DNA of 64,000 nt from Methylomonas rhizoryzae (GTDB taxonomy: Bacteria; Pseudomonadota; Gammaproteobacteria; Methylococcales; Methylomonadaceae): assembly GCF_008632455.1 (NCBI RefSeq), contig NZ_CP043929.1, positions 4,154,001 to 4,218,000 on the forward strand, written 5' to 3'. Positions 53,870 to 62,268 of the stretch are shown one piece after another. A model generated the notes under the pieces. It made no database searches, had not been told where the DNA came from, and was given only the letters and a program-made list of their open reading frames with translations. Position numbers and translations under genes: made by a program. Position 1 is the first letter of the stretch; each line of letters begins with the position of its first letter.

Positions 53870-53902
53870 AAGGCTTAGGTTTAACGACCTAGGCCTTTTT
53901 TG
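53870..53902 (+). terminator. Intrinsic terminator after the tRNA
   Basis: AAGGCTTAGGT pairs with ACCTAGGCCTT around a six-base loop and is followed by a run of T. Confidence 0.8.
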
Positions 53903-53916
53903 TTGCCTGTCGACTT

Positions 53917-53937
53917 CATGTAACCGCCATGTAACCG
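53917..53937. repeat. Direct repeats next to the tRNA, candidate integrase arm sites
   Basis: CATGTAACCG occurs at 53917 and again at 53928, exactly 11 bases apart. Related repeats with the same spacing occur just before the integrase gene. Confidence 0.55.
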
Positions 53938-53982
53938 GTTTTCGTATATTTTTAGGAACCCGGATCAACGGTTTTCGACAAC

Positions 53983-54195
53983 TTACCCATCCAATAACCT
54001 CAACTCTGCCCGAGCCAGTCTACAGGCCAACTCGTCCCGACTGGTTTCAAGAATACATTCCAGTTCGGACCGATCTCTTGGTTTAAAACCGGATGGCTTG
54101 GCCGTAACCGTTAACCGCTCCGCCAACTGTTCTACCCAATCCTTATGCGGATTAGCCAGCCGTTCTAATTTATCAACACGGCCTTTAAGACTCAT
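53983..54195 (-). CDS. Small phage-type protein, function unknown
   Basis: The 70-residue charged helical protein (SLKGRVDKLERLANPHKDW) resembles small coiled proteins encoded at the ends of phage early operons. The ATG at 54195 overlaps the end of the upstream gene. It is the last gene of the minus-strand run before the tRNA. Confidence 0.6.
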   Translation of the reverse strand: MSLKGRVDKLERLANPHKDWVEQLAERLTVTAKPSGFKPRDRSELECILETSRDELACRLARAELRLLDG

Positions 54196-54457
54196 GACGT
54201 TCTTCCAATGCCTTAATTCTAGCTTCAAGATCGCTACCCTCAATAACCTTGCTCACGGCTTGCAGCATCCACGTTAATTTCGTTGCGTCTTGCATGTTGG
54301 TAATCCCTGATCTCGCCTCCCGGTAAACCTTAGCCATTTCGCGCCTGACATCTTGTAGCGTGTCGAGCTTGCAGCGGTAGCGCTGGCCTTTCTGCGGGGG
54401 TAGGGGCGCAACCTCGCCGGTTACGCCGTCAATCTCAACCGGGTAATCGTTGCTCAT
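54185..54457 (-). CDS. Small phage-type protein, function unknown
   Basis: The 90-residue protein (DGVTGEVAPLPPQKGQRYRC; KLDTLQDVRREMAKVYREAR) is not recognised. Its form is like small phage proteins. It overlaps both neighbours, so it is co-translated with the SET-domain gene upstream. Confidence 0.6.
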   Translation of the reverse strand: MSNDYPVEIDGVTGEVAPLPPQKGQRYRCKLDTLQDVRREMAKVYREARSGITNMQDATKLTWMLQAVSKVIEGSDLEARIKALEERHES

Positions 54458-55043
54458 TTTTTTGCCTTATAGCTTCGTTAACCGTCCACAAATCCAAAAA
54501 ATCCGGTATAGACGGCAAGTAGCCGAATATTGCCAATCCCGCATCCAAAAACCCTTCATGCTCCTTATCGGTTTGCTCCGGCAATCCAAGATGTTGAAAG
54601 CGGCGCTTCACAGTTTTAAGCATTTCCGCACGATTGAGCGGGTGGTTATTTCCGTTGACCGATCCGGCTTGCCGGTAATCGATGGTTAGTTCTTCCCCCG
54701 CTGTTACACGGCGTTTTGCCACTAACACCACGTCGCCGCCGGACGCTTGAAAAAAGTAGGCGTTTGGCGTCGGAGAATGATTGGTATAGCGGCCTACCGG
54801 CGTTCGCATCACACCCACTCGTCCCGGCGCCACTACCTCGTTCGTATCCACCTCACACGTCGCGAACATGCCCATGCCGTTAATCGACGACGGTTGCAGT
54901 CGTACTTTATCGAAGCCCTCCGGCATGGGAATTTGATCCGCCGTGTTTTCGGTAATAGCGCGGACTGCCGCTGCTGTAAAGTCGTATTCGGCTAGGAACC
55001 GCTCGAAATCATCACGGGCTTCAGTAATCAGGGCGTTGTTCAT
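54435..55043 (-). CDS. SET-domain protein
   Basis: The 202-residue protein carries a SET lysine-methyltransferase fold: the N-SET strand VRLQPSSINGMGMFAT, the NHSPTPNA pseudoknot motif (usually NHSCxPN) in GRYTNHSPTPNA, and the C-terminal ITAGEELTIDY-type block (VTAGEELTIDYRQ). SET proteins are occasionally found in phages and islands. The target is unknown. It overlaps the nuclease gene by ATGA. Confidence 0.8.
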   Translation of the reverse strand: MNNALITEARDDFERFLAEYDFTAAAVRAITENTADQIPMPEGFDKVRLQPSSINGMGMFATCEVDTNEVVAPGRVGVMRTPVGRYTNHSPTPNAYFFQASGGDVVLVAKRRVTAGEELTIDYRQAGSVNGNNHPLNRAEMLKTVKRRFQHLGLPEQTDKEHEGFLDAGLAIFGYLPSIPDFLDLWTVNEAIRQKNEQRLPG

Positions 55044-55495
55044 GCGGGGCTCTCCTTATGAGTGATGGCGCTAGCCCCCTCTGACACGGCTTGGCAAAAA
55101 GCCTGAACGCTCAGGGTAGCGGTGTATTCGATTTCAACCGAGTCGCCAAATCCGGCGTTAATCAGCCAAATCGGCACGACCACGCGCCAGGGCGACCGAT
55201 TGGCCCGATAGGTTAGAACTGGGATTAGTGCTTCTTCTACCGCTTGCTCGACGGCCTGAGCCCACCATTTTTGTATCAAGGCGTCGCTGGCGCTTTGGTA
55301 ACGCTTACATTCGATAGCCAAGCGCCGAAACGCCTCAGCCACTATACCCGATTCCTCCGGGTGAACAATTAAGTCATGTCCGCCGCTGCGCGACTGTTCC
55401 AGGTTGCGAGCGAGGCGAACGCCGGTCCAATCTCGCACCAAGCCGGCAAACTCCCGCTCAGCGCCAGCGCCTTTTTGTCGGCTGTTAATCGACAT
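55040..55495 (-). CDS. PD-(D/E)XK nuclease, Holliday-junction-resolvase-like
   Basis: The 151-residue protein starts SINSRQKGAGAEREFAGLVRD, has RNLEQSRSGGHDLIV (catalytic D) and LAIECKRYQ (E-x-K). This is the pattern of small PD-(D/E)XK nucleases that act in phage recombination. The ATG at 55495 overlaps the end of the mini zinc-finger gene; an ATG at 55513 is possible. Confidence 0.75.
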   Translation of the reverse strand: MSINSRQKGAGAEREFAGLVRDWTGVRLARNLEQSRSGGHDLIVHPEESGIVAEAFRRLAIECKRYQSASDALIQKWWAQAVEQAVEEALIPVLTYRANRSPWRVVVPIWLINAGFGDSVEIEYTATLSVQAFCQAVSEGASAITHKESPA

Positions 55496-55616
55496 GATCA
55501 ATCTCCCGGTCATCCGTTTTTACTTCGCCCCGGCCTTTGCACATCCGGCAAGTAGAGCCGTCGTGATGGCCTTCACCGCTACCGTTGCAATCTGGACAGT
55601 ATTCAAACTCGCTCAT
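55485..55616 (-). CDS. 43-residue double CxxC zinc-finger protein
   Basis: A short frame encodes a protein starting MSEFEYCPDCNGSGEG and continuing CRMCKGRGEV. The pair CPDCNGSG and CRMCKGRG is the DnaJ-type zinc-binding repeat. It overlaps the ends of the helicase and nuclease genes on the same strand, which supports real coding. Phage early operons often carry such mini zinc fingers. Confidence 0.7.
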   Translation of the reverse strand: MSEFEYCPDCNGSGEGHHDGSTCRMCKGRGEVKTDDREIDHVD

Positions 55617-56825
55617 GCGGCACGCTCCCGGATGATACGAACGTCAAAGCCCTGCTGGCGGTAAATCTCGCCGCGCTTTTTTCCGGCTGCCAATCCGAAG
55701 GGATGACGGTCAATAATGTCGATTACTCGCGCGTATTGCTTACCAGGGAACGGCCTACGGGCTCGGCCTATGCTCTCTTGTAACAGCCTGGTTGCCGCTG
55801 GCGTTTCTCGGTTAACCTCCGCGCTTACAGGTGCAGCAAACACGACCGCACCAACATGCGGCCAGTCGATACCCTCGGACAACAGCGACAACGTACCCAC
55901 GATGATTCGATGGCTTGGCGCGGCTTCCATGCGCTCGGCTCTAACTTTGGTTGATAACTGGCCGTGCAGTAACAACGAATTGATATTGTGTTGCTTGATT
56001 AAGCCATGCAGGCGTTCGGCGTGTTCGATTGTGCTGGTCAGTATCGCGGTTCCGGTGGTACGGCTGGCGCTGATAGCTTTGTTCACGATTAACTGATTGC
56101 GCTGCAGATCGTCGGCCAGCAACTTGTTGAAGGCCTGCCATGACTGTGGGTTGCCTTGCAGCGGGTAGTACAGGGTTTCGACCACGACCGGCAAAACCAC
56201 GCCTTCAACTTCGCTCTGTTTGATTTCCGCCACGACCGGACCAAGCGCCGCATGAATCATAAACTCGAGACCGTCCCGGCGTTGTGGTGTGGCTGACAGT
56301 CCGAATTTATGTTTTGCCGCCTGCAGGTTAATCACGGTGTAGCACTGTTCGGCGGGTGTGTTGTGGCATTCGTCGACGATCACTAAGCCATATTGCAAAC
56401 TGGTTTCATGCTTGACCAAGGTTTGCACGGTGGCAATGGTGAACTGGTCGCCCTCAATCCACTTACCGCCGCAAATCATTCCGGCATCCAATTCGGTAAA
56501 GCGCTTTATGGCCTGCTGCCATTGTTCCGCCAGGTCTTTGGATTTGACCAGAATCAAACAGCGCTGGCCTAGTCTGGCAGAAATCTCAATGCCCATGGTG
56601 GTTTTGCCTGCACCTGTCGGTGCAACGATCACACCGCCACCAGCCTTAACCGCTTGCTGAATCGCTCGCTCTTGATAAGGTCTTGGATCGATGTCTGTAC
56701 CGAACGCTGCAAAACACCTTCTGCGCTTGTCGACAATTTCAGCGCCTTGGGTGAACAACTCGGCCACCATGCCTAATGACACAATCAGTGCGCCGTCATC
56801 ATCTCGCTTGGATAGCGTGATTGTT
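55613..56825 (-). pseudogene. DEAD/DEAH-type helicase, main fragment, split by IS3
   Basis: This fragment keeps the whole helicase core: Walker A APTGAGKTT, a DECH box (VIVDECHNTP), SATPQRRDG and motif VI-type QESIGRARRPFPGK. About 400 residues remain. Its reading frame runs open into the IS end at 56825, with sense codons TITLSKRDDDGALIVSLGM before the first possible GTG start (56782). The missing N-terminus lies on the other side of the IS at 58117-58195. It may still be made from the internal GTG. Confidence 0.8.
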
Positions 56826-56905
56826 CGGCAGAGGTGGTGCCGAAAAATTGAACAACCGATTAAGTGAAAGACCTGCTACTTTTGAACGTCCGTAAGGACA
56901 AAGCA

Positions 56906-57223
56906 ATGGAGCAGAAGATGTCTAAAAAACCGCGAAGAAAACATTCACCGGCCTTCAAAGCCAAAGTCGCCCTGGCGGCCTTGGCGGGCGATAAAACCTT
57001 GGGGCAGTTGACCCAGGAATTCGAGGTTCATCAAAATCAGATTGTCGATTGGAAGAAGCAGCTGAGCGAGCGGGCCGCCGAGGTGTTTGGGAAGCCCGCG
57101 GAGCCGGAATCGCCCCCCGTCGATCTGCAAGCCCTACACGCGAAAATCGGTCAACTGACATTGGAGAACGATTTTTTAGAAGGCGCGCTCACCCAGGCGG
57201 GATTGCTGAGCGCAAAGCGATGA
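56906..57223 (+). CDS. IS3-family transposase OrfA
   Basis: OrfA is the DNA-binding half of the IS3 transposase. The 105-residue protein has the HTH_Tnp pattern HSPAFKAKVALAALAGDKTL, QEFEVHQNQIVDWKKQL and a leucine-zipper-like end. Its stop overlaps the orfB ATG in ATGA. Frameshifting over the AAAG just before could also fuse the two. Confidence 0.9.
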   Translation: MEQKMSKKPRRKHSPAFKAKVALAALAGDKTLGQLTQEFEVHQNQIVDWKKQLSERAAEVFGKPAEPESPPVDLQALHAKIGQLTLENDFLEGALTQAGLLSAKR

Positions 57224-58050
57224 TCGACCGTCAATCCAAATTGCCGATTGGTCGGCAGGCCAAGCTATTAGGCATCAGTCGCGGCAGTGTGTACTACCTG
57301 CCCAAGCCGGTTCCGGAGCGCGAAGTTGACATCATGCGCCGACTCGACGCACTGCACCTGAAACACCCATTCATGGGCGCTCGCCAGTTACGGGATCAGC
57401 TGAATCGGCAAGGCATCCCGATTGGCCGCAAGCATGTGAAAACCTTGATGGCGAAAATGGGCATCGAAGCCGTGTACTGCAAACCCAATACCAGCAAGAA
57501 GACGCCGGGGCATGAAATCTATCCCTACTTGCTGCGGGGCATGACCATCAACCGTGCCAATCAGGTCTGGGCGCTGGATACCACCTACATCCCGCTGGCC
57601 AAAGGATTCGCGTATTTAACGGCGGTCGTCGACTGGGCCACTCGCAAAGTCCTGGCCGCCAAGGTGGCGATTACGCTGGAAGCCTGTCATGCGGTGGACG
57701 TGCTGGAACAGGCTTTCAAGCGCTACGGCAAGCCGGATATCGTCAACACTGACCAAGGCAGCCAGTTTACCGCCAAGGCGTTTGTCGATGCCGTGAAAGG
57801 TCAGGGCTGTCTGCTCAGTATGGACGGTCGGGGTGCTTGGCGGGATAATGTCTTTGTTGAGCGCCTATGGCGATCGGTCAAATACGAGCGGGTTTACCTG
57901 CATGCCTACGATTCCGTCGGCCAAGCCCGCGCTTCAATCCTGGATTATTTCGAGTGGTACAACCACGAACGACCGCATTCCAGTTTGAAACGAAAAACGC
58001 CTCATCAGGCGTATAACGATGGGGTGCCAACCCTCAAGTTGGCCGCCTAA
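57220..58050 (+). CDS. IS3-family transposase OrfB
   Basis: OrfB holds the DDE catalytic core. The 276-residue protein has an N-terminal HTH_21 part (ALHLKHPFMGARQLRDQL) and the integrase core with D in WALDTTYIPLAKG, D in IVNTDQGSQFT and E in NVFVERLWRSVKYE, followed by YFEWYNHERPHSSL. It appears complete, so the IS could still be active. Confidence 0.92.
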   Translation: MIDRQSKLPIGRQAKLLGISRGSVYYLPKPVPEREVDIMRRLDALHLKHPFMGARQLRDQLNRQGIPIGRKHVKTLMAKMGIEAVYCKPNTSKKTPGHEIYPYLLRGMTINRANQVWALDTTYIPLAKGFAYLTAVVDWATRKVLAAKVAITLEACHAVDVLEQAFKRYGKPDIVNTDQGSQFTAKAFVDAVKGQGCLLSMDGRGAWRDNVFVERLWRSVKYERVYLHAYDSVGQARASILDYFEWYNHERPHSSLKRKTPHQAYNDGVPTLKLAA

Positions 58051-58116
58051 ACCATGGCAGGGATTTCACTTTAAATCATCGATTTACTGTTCAAACCAAT
58101 GGGGCCACTTCTGCCG

Positions 58117-58195
58117 CGCTGGTAAATGGAAATGGTTTTAGCGGTTCAGACTGTGCCGGGTCTGAGCCGCTTAAGTCGATCACATCAGGCAGCAT
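58117..58195 (-). pseudogene. N-terminal fragment of the IS3-split helicase
   Basis: On the minus strand the ATG at 58195 opens the frame MLPDVIDLSGSDPAQSEPLK, followed by PFPFTSA, running into the IS end. The ATG overlaps the stop of the upstream gene. With the fragment at 55613-56825 it would rebuild a helicase of about 430 residues. Confidence 0.7.
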
Positions 58196-58598
58196 GAGCC
58201 ACCTCCCGCGCACGATTCACGCGATAGGTTTTAATTGGCGGCTGATCTTTCGGCCATTCAAGATGCGGGTTCGAGTAATCCACCCAACGCGACCAGATAG
58301 TCACAGACTCAGCGCCAGCAATCAGCAACGCTTTTGCCAGTTCGACAACCATTTGCTCCGTTGCTGGTTGTGTCCACTCGATCACCACCAAACAATCTTT
58401 AACCGGCCACGACAGCGCCAGCAAATCAGCATCAGGTGGAAGCACCAACGCAACAGAATCGCCGCGCTGATTTCGGGCTTTCGCAGATTCCCAAGAATCC
58501 GCACCAACACACACCACGACCAACCAGGGCGGGTTTTTAAAGCGTTGTCGATCAGTAAGTAATTTGCCGAAAGGGGGTAACTTGGATGCTTTAGCCAT
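58185..58598 (-). CDS. Phage-type protein of unknown function
   Basis: The 137-residue protein (KLPPFGKLLTDRQRFKNPPW; CLVVIEWTQPATEQMVVELAKALLIAG) is not recognised. It sits between recT and the helicase in an overlapping run. The ATG at 58598 overlaps the recT stop. A role in phage recombination is inferred. Confidence 0.65.
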   Translation of the reverse strand: MAKASKLPPFGKLLTDRQRFKNPPWLVVVCVGADSWESAKARNQRGDSVALVLPPDADLLALSWPVKDCLVVIEWTQPATEQMVVELAKALLIAGAESVTIWSRWVDYSNPHLEWPKDQPPIKTYRVNRAREVAHAA

Positions 58599-59352
58599 CG
58601 TTACCACCTCCAGCCGGATAAAACTCACCATCCAAAACCGTTTCGGCTTCAATGTCGTTTTGCTGGCTGCCTGATTCGGCTTTCTCGTCCAAGGCGACAG
58701 CGCGGGTTAAGTCTGTACCAACTGGCAGATACTTAAACAGCCTGCGAATGGCGGTCTTTTTGGCCATTTCTTCAAAGTGGTCTTTCCACGGGCCAAAACT
58801 ACTGCTTTTGCTGGCGCGTTTGGCTTTCTCGATTTCGGCCAAATCCAGCACTTCGAAATGAATGCCGCCGGTGGTCAGCTTAGCCATGGCATACACTGCC
58901 ACCAATGCCCCGCGGTCGCCTGTTGCCGGTTTGTGGGTGATACGCTCATCAGTACCCAATTCCCACTCGAACACGTCGTTTTCGTAAACGGTACGGGCCG
59001 AAATTGACGCCACCTTACCAGAGCGGTACGCCAGTTCAATCATGCCGCGGTAGCCGATCACCAACTGACACTCACCCTTAAACGGTACAAAATAGGCTTG
59101 GCCTAACTGGCTGCCGGGTTCAAGTCCCAATTGCGTGGAACGGATGAACGCACCCAAGACAGTCATGGGGTTACACTCGGCCAGTTTCTGATTACTGCGT
59201 ACATCGGCCATCAATGCCGCACTAAACCGGGTTACGTCCACATCACGCGGGGCAATGGCTTTAAAGCGGGGTTGGTGCTGTTTCAACATGGCTGGCAAGG
59301 TCTGCGGCTTTTGTGTCTCTGGCGCATTTAGTGCGCTGAGTAGTTCGCTCAT
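58591..59352 (-). CDS. recT: RecT-family single-strand annealing protein
   Basis: RecT pairs complementary single strands made by a partner exonuclease. The 253-residue protein has the RecT features RFSAALMADVRSNQKLAECN, GLEPGSQLGQAYFVPF, CQLVIGYRGMIELAYRSG and FEEMAKKTAIRRLFKYLP. Length is typical. It overlaps the RecE-like gene upstream by ATGA. Confidence 0.93.
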   Translation of the reverse strand: MSELLSALNAPETQKPQTLPAMLKQHQPRFKAIAPRDVDVTRFSAALMADVRSNQKLAECNPMTVLGAFIRSTQLGLEPGSQLGQAYFVPFKGECQLVIGYRGMIELAYRSGKVASISARTVYENDVFEWELGTDERITHKPATGDRGALVAVYAMAKLTTGGIHFEVLDLAEIEKAKRASKSSSFGPWKDHFEEMAKKTAIRRLFKYLPVGTDLTRAVALDEKAESGSQQNDIEAETVLDGEFYPAGGGNDG

Positions 59353-60173
59353 GCTGCCACCTCCAGCTTTTTATATTGCCAAGCGGGTAAGTCGACGGTA
59401 ATCACGTTATCGCCATAGCCAGGCCAAATACCGGACTTTTCGCATTGCTGCCAAAGCGCCAGCGCCTTATCAACTTGAACGCGGGCAGCCTCGACCGCTT
59501 CTTTCGTCAATCTGACTACAGCAACACCAAACGGCGGATGTTTCTCGACCAGCACAAACACAAAATCAGACGGGGTTTTGCCGGTGATGCTGCGGTAAAT
59601 CTCGGCATACACGAACTGCTGAATATGCAGACCATACTTGACCGCATAACGCTGGGCTTCATCGGGTGAAGCGTCCAGGGTAGTTTTAAGATCGACGATT
59701 ACACCTTCGGTTTGGTGGAAATAATCGAACCGGCCTTTGATGGCCGCACCGTTGATATTGCCGAATGCGGACACCTCAGACGTGCCACCTTCAAACAAAC
59801 GACCGGCCAAAGGATGGTCAGCCACCGCGCAAGCCATGCCGTCGATGCTTTGCCAATCATCGGCGCTAATAATCTCCTTGCCGCCATGCTCAGCCTGAAA
59901 TGCCTCATAAATGGCTTTGCCTTCTTTAGTGCGACGGTCACAGGCTGGCGCGATGGCGTAACGACTGGCGAACACATCCTCGCCCTCCAAAATGCGGCAA
60001 TGGGCAGCGACGCCCAACTTCATGGCCGGGGTTGGTTCGCTGGGGTTGTCGATCTGATAACGTGCATGGGCGGGTGATTGCGCCAGCATGGTTTTGATGA
60101 TTGATTGGGACAGCTCAGGCTTAGCCGCGCGGTATTCGCTTTCTGATTGGTTGGTGATGAACTGGTTTTTCAT
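59349..60173 (-). CDS. RecE-like exonuclease (PD-(D/E)XK)
   Basis: The 274-residue protein matches the RecE/DUF3799 nuclease domain: MKLGVAAHCRILEG, AIKGRFDYFHQTEGVIVDLKT (catalytic D...D-x-K) and AVKYGLHIQQFVYAEIY. It should resect double-stranded ends for the adjacent RecT. It is coupled to the HTH gene upstream by ATGA. Confidence 0.9.
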   Translation of the reverse strand: MKNQFITNQSESEYRAAKPELSQSIIKTMLAQSPAHARYQIDNPSEPTPAMKLGVAAHCRILEGEDVFASRYAIAPACDRRTKEGKAIYEAFQAEHGGKEIISADDWQSIDGMACAVADHPLAGRLFEGGTSEVSAFGNINGAAIKGRFDYFHQTEGVIVDLKTTLDASPDEAQRYAVKYGLHIQQFVYAEIYRSITGKTPSDFVFVLVEKHPPFGVAVVRLTKEAVEAARVQVDKALALWQQCEKSGIWPGYGDNVITVDLPAWQYKKLEVAA

Positions 60174-60394
60174 GCCGCCACCTCACCAGACACCAACGCT
60201 TTCAGGTCGGCAACTTTCCAGGCCAAACGGCCATTGATTCTAACTGGGCGGATTGGGCCATTTTCCAGACAGACCCATTTTCTGAGGGTTTGGCTGGCGC
60301 GATTCAGATAAAACGCGGCCTGATCTGTTGGAACGTTGAGAGCGGTGACTTGCTCGATGGGTGGGAACTGGATTTGATTTGTTTTGGTGGTCAT
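60170..60394 (-). CDS. Helix-turn-helix protein heading the recombination operon
   Basis: The 74-residue protein has an excisionase/MerR-like HTH (VPTDQAAFYLNRASQTLRKW, then GRLAWKVADLKALV). It could regulate the operon or act as excisionase. A long inverted repeat lies right before its start codon. Confidence 0.75.
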   Translation of the reverse strand: MTTKTNQIQFPPIEQVTALNVPTDQAAFYLNRASQTLRKWVCLENGPIRPVRINGRLAWKVADLKALVSGEVAA

Positions 60395-60396
60395 TG

Positions 60397-60433
60397 CGAA
60401 ATACCCCGCTTCGTTGATAACGGGGATATTTCG
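60397..60433 (-). promoter_or_regulatory. Inverted repeat abutting the HTH gene start
   Basis: CGAAATACCCCG (60397-60408) pairs with CGGGGATATTTCG (60421-60433) with one bulged base. It ends two bases before the ATG, so it may be an operator or an RNA hairpin that hides the ribosome site. Confidence 0.6.
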
Positions 60434-60513
60434 AACGAGGGTTTAACCCTTGCAAGCGTTTTTCTAAATTAGCTGAAAGCCCTGTCCGGCAAGGGATTGA
60501 AGGCGATTTTCGA

Positions 60514-60533
60514 AAAAGATTTCAGAATCTTTT
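60514..60533 (-). terminator. A/T-rich hairpin after the 246-residue protein gene
   Basis: AAAAGATT and AATCTTTT form a perfect 8-bp stem with a four-base loop, with T-rich sequence after it on the minus strand. Confidence 0.5.
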
Positions 60534-60541
60534 AAGAGATT

Positions 60542-61282
60542 TCAAAGCTCGATGTTTTGCAGGACTTTGTCTATTGCCGCTTCAGACGGTAATTTTTGAC
60601 CGCCGCGTTTATAGAGTTGGCGCTCCTGCAATTTGTCGCGAACAAGTGGAACGATGTCCTTTTTCAGTGATTCAGAATTTGCCGTTTTGAATTGGCGGTA
60701 GAAGTAGCGGGCGGCAATCTGCCAATTTTCCGTCGCTGGCGGCTTGTCTCGGTCGTCGGGTAGTAGCCAGGGCTTACTATGTTCGTGTAACGCAACCCCC
60801 ATCGAATCGAACCATGCCTTTACAAATTGCGAGGGCTCTTTATTCGTTAGTTGCAGCATCACGATTAAATCCATGGCTGTGTAAAGAGTATCGACCACAC
60901 GGTCAGCATTCATCGGAGAATTTGGATACAAGCAACGATTAGCCCTCTCAACAAATTCAGGTGTTACTGTTTTCCAATGATCAGTAATGCCTTCTCCGAC
61001 AAATGGGGCGATTCCCTCATATTGCGGCCTTAAAACAACTTGCAATCTCGCTCCAATATCTCGCTCACTGATTCGCCGGGTAACTTTTTCCCCTTGAGGT
61101 TTGTTGGTTTGAGGGGTGTTAATCCATTGCCGAAACGCTTCAAATTCCTTTTCGTCCTCGGACTCTTGAAGTTTCGCTAAATCGCTGGCATTAAATCTTT
61201 TTGGCCAGTTACCGGCGTTTTCATTTTCTGGAATGCCAAGAAGCTGAGACGCTCTAAACCATTCGAAACTACTGCCTTTCAC
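60542..61282 (-). CDS. Element-encoded protein of unknown function
   Basis: I do not recognise this 246-residue soluble protein. It has no clear DNA-binding, membrane or catalytic motif. Its N-terminus (FEWFRASQLLGIPENENAGNW) looks like a small recognition or HTH-type segment. It is separated from the recombination operon by a hairpin and from higA by about 130 bases. Confidence 0.65.
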   Translation of the reverse strand: MKGSSFEWFRASQLLGIPENENAGNWPKRFNASDLAKLQESEDEKEFEAFRQWINTPQTNKPQGEKVTRRISERDIGARLQVVLRPQYEGIAPFVGEGITDHWKTVTPEFVERANRCLYPNSPMNADRVVDTLYTAMDLIVMLQLTNKEPSQFVKAWFDSMGVALHEHSKPWLLPDDRDKPPATENWQIAARYFYRQFKTANSESLKKDIVPLVRDKLQERQLYKRGGQKLPSEAAIDKVLQNIEL

Positions 61283-61415
61283 TCAACGCCTCCTTCAAGA
61301 CGCAACCCTTCAAGGAATTGCCGCGCCAGCCGGTGAAGGAATCCGGCGTTCGGGAGCTAACCTAGGCGCGGCAAAAAACGGAGTTAACGTGGCTGCCGGT
61401 TTCGGCTTACCTGGG

Positions 61416-61712
61416 TTATGCGGCCTCGGGCCTTTTGGCCGGTGTAACCTTGGGGCGGGGTTTCTGGCGGGCCTGCCATAGGTCGTACTCGGCCTGCATG
61501 CGAACCCATGCTTCGGCGGTCGGGCCATTTGTCCAGGCTTCCAAGCGGATTGCCATATCGGCGCTGATAGCGGCTTTGGCATTGATAACGCGGGATAGCG
61601 CCACGCGGGACACGCCCAATTGAGCCGCCGCCTCGGTAACGCCGATGCCCAGTTCGGGCAATACATCCTCTTTCAATATGCTGCCAGGGTGTGGGGGGTT
61701 AAACATAGCCAT
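61416..61712 (-). CDS. higA: HigA-type antitoxin
   Basis: HigA neutralises HigB and represses the pair. The 98-residue protein has FNPPHPGSILKEDVLPELG and an HTH (GVTEAAAQLGVSRVALSRVIN), the VapI/HigA pattern. The start could be 61712 or the codon just before. It lies ten bases after higB, the toxin-first order typical of hig. Confidence 0.88.
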   Translation of the reverse strand: MAMFNPPHPGSILKEDVLPELGIGVTEAAAQLGVSRVALSRVINAKAAISADMAIRLEAWTNGPTAEAWVRMQAEYDLWQARQKPRPKVTPAKRPEAA

Positions 61713-61722
61713 CATGCACCTG

Positions 61723-62001
61723 TTAGTGATAGTCCTGATAATCGACAAGAACGGCATCTTCACCGTCGAACGTGAAGGTAAGACGCCAATTCCCGCTAAC
61801 CTTAACCGCCCAATGGTCGATCAGTTCGCCTTTCAGCGGGTGGAGTTTCCAGCCCGCGACATCCATTTCTTGCGGGCTTTTGGCGGCATTCAGTAACAAC
61901 AGTTGCCGCGCCAGTTTGTTTTCATGGTCGGCATTGATGCCGGCTTTCGAGCCTGTCTCAAAAAACTGTTGTACGCCTTTGTGGCGGAAACTCTTAATCA
62001 C
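61723..62001 (-). CDS. higB: HigB-type toxin
   Basis: HigB is a RelE-superfamily ribosome-dependent mRNA nuclease. The 92-residue protein has IKSFRHKGVQQFFETG, the central KLARQLLLLNAA helix, LHPLKGELIDHWAVKVSGNWRLTFTF in outline and a final DYQDYH. Histidine and arginine at the usual C-terminal places are present. It stabilises the element in the host. Confidence 0.88.
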   Translation of the reverse strand: MIKSFRHKGVQQFFETGSKAGINADHENKLARQLLLLNAAKSPQEMDVAGWKLHPLKGELIDHWAVKVSGNWRLTFTFDGEDAVLVDYQDYH

Positions 62002-62040
62002 GGTTTAGTGTATCGTTATGCTTTACGCGGCACAAGTGGC

Positions 62041-62265
62041 TTATCCGATCAGTTCGGATAATTCCTTTGCAGCCGCATTGCAGGCGTCAACCATCGCGGT
62101 TATACGGTCGTAGTTTTTAATTTCTTTCCAATCGTCGTCGTTCCATAACTGATCCGAAAGCATCTGGGTAAGGTGTTCAATTGAGAAGGCGAGTTTCGCC
62201 GCACGGTTAGCTTGCTGTTCTTTCTCTTCCGTCAAGAGTGCGTATTCCGGAATGGTTTCGGTCAT
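62041..62265 (-). CDS. Small protein of unknown function
   Basis: The 74-residue helical protein (EYALLTEEKEQQANRAAKLA; WNDDDWKEIKNYDRI) is not recognised. It lies three bases after the next upstream gene and is probably co-transcribed. Confidence 0.55.
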   Translation of the reverse strand: MTETIPEYALLTEEKEQQANRAAKLAFSIEHLTQMLSDQLWNDDDWKEIKNYDRITAMVDACNAAAKELSELIG

Positions 62266-62268
62266 GGT

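Larger units (their letters stand above)
56826..58116 (+). mobile_element. IS3-family insertion sequence
   Basis: The element is about 1.29 kb, bounded by imperfect inverted repeats: CGGCAGAGGTGGTGCCG at the left, and CGGCAGAAGTGGCCCCA at the right when read inward. Both continue to TTGAAC. It holds the two-gene orfA/orfB transposase. No clear target duplication was seen, so the exact ends are not certain. It splits the phage helicase gene. Confidence 0.8.
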
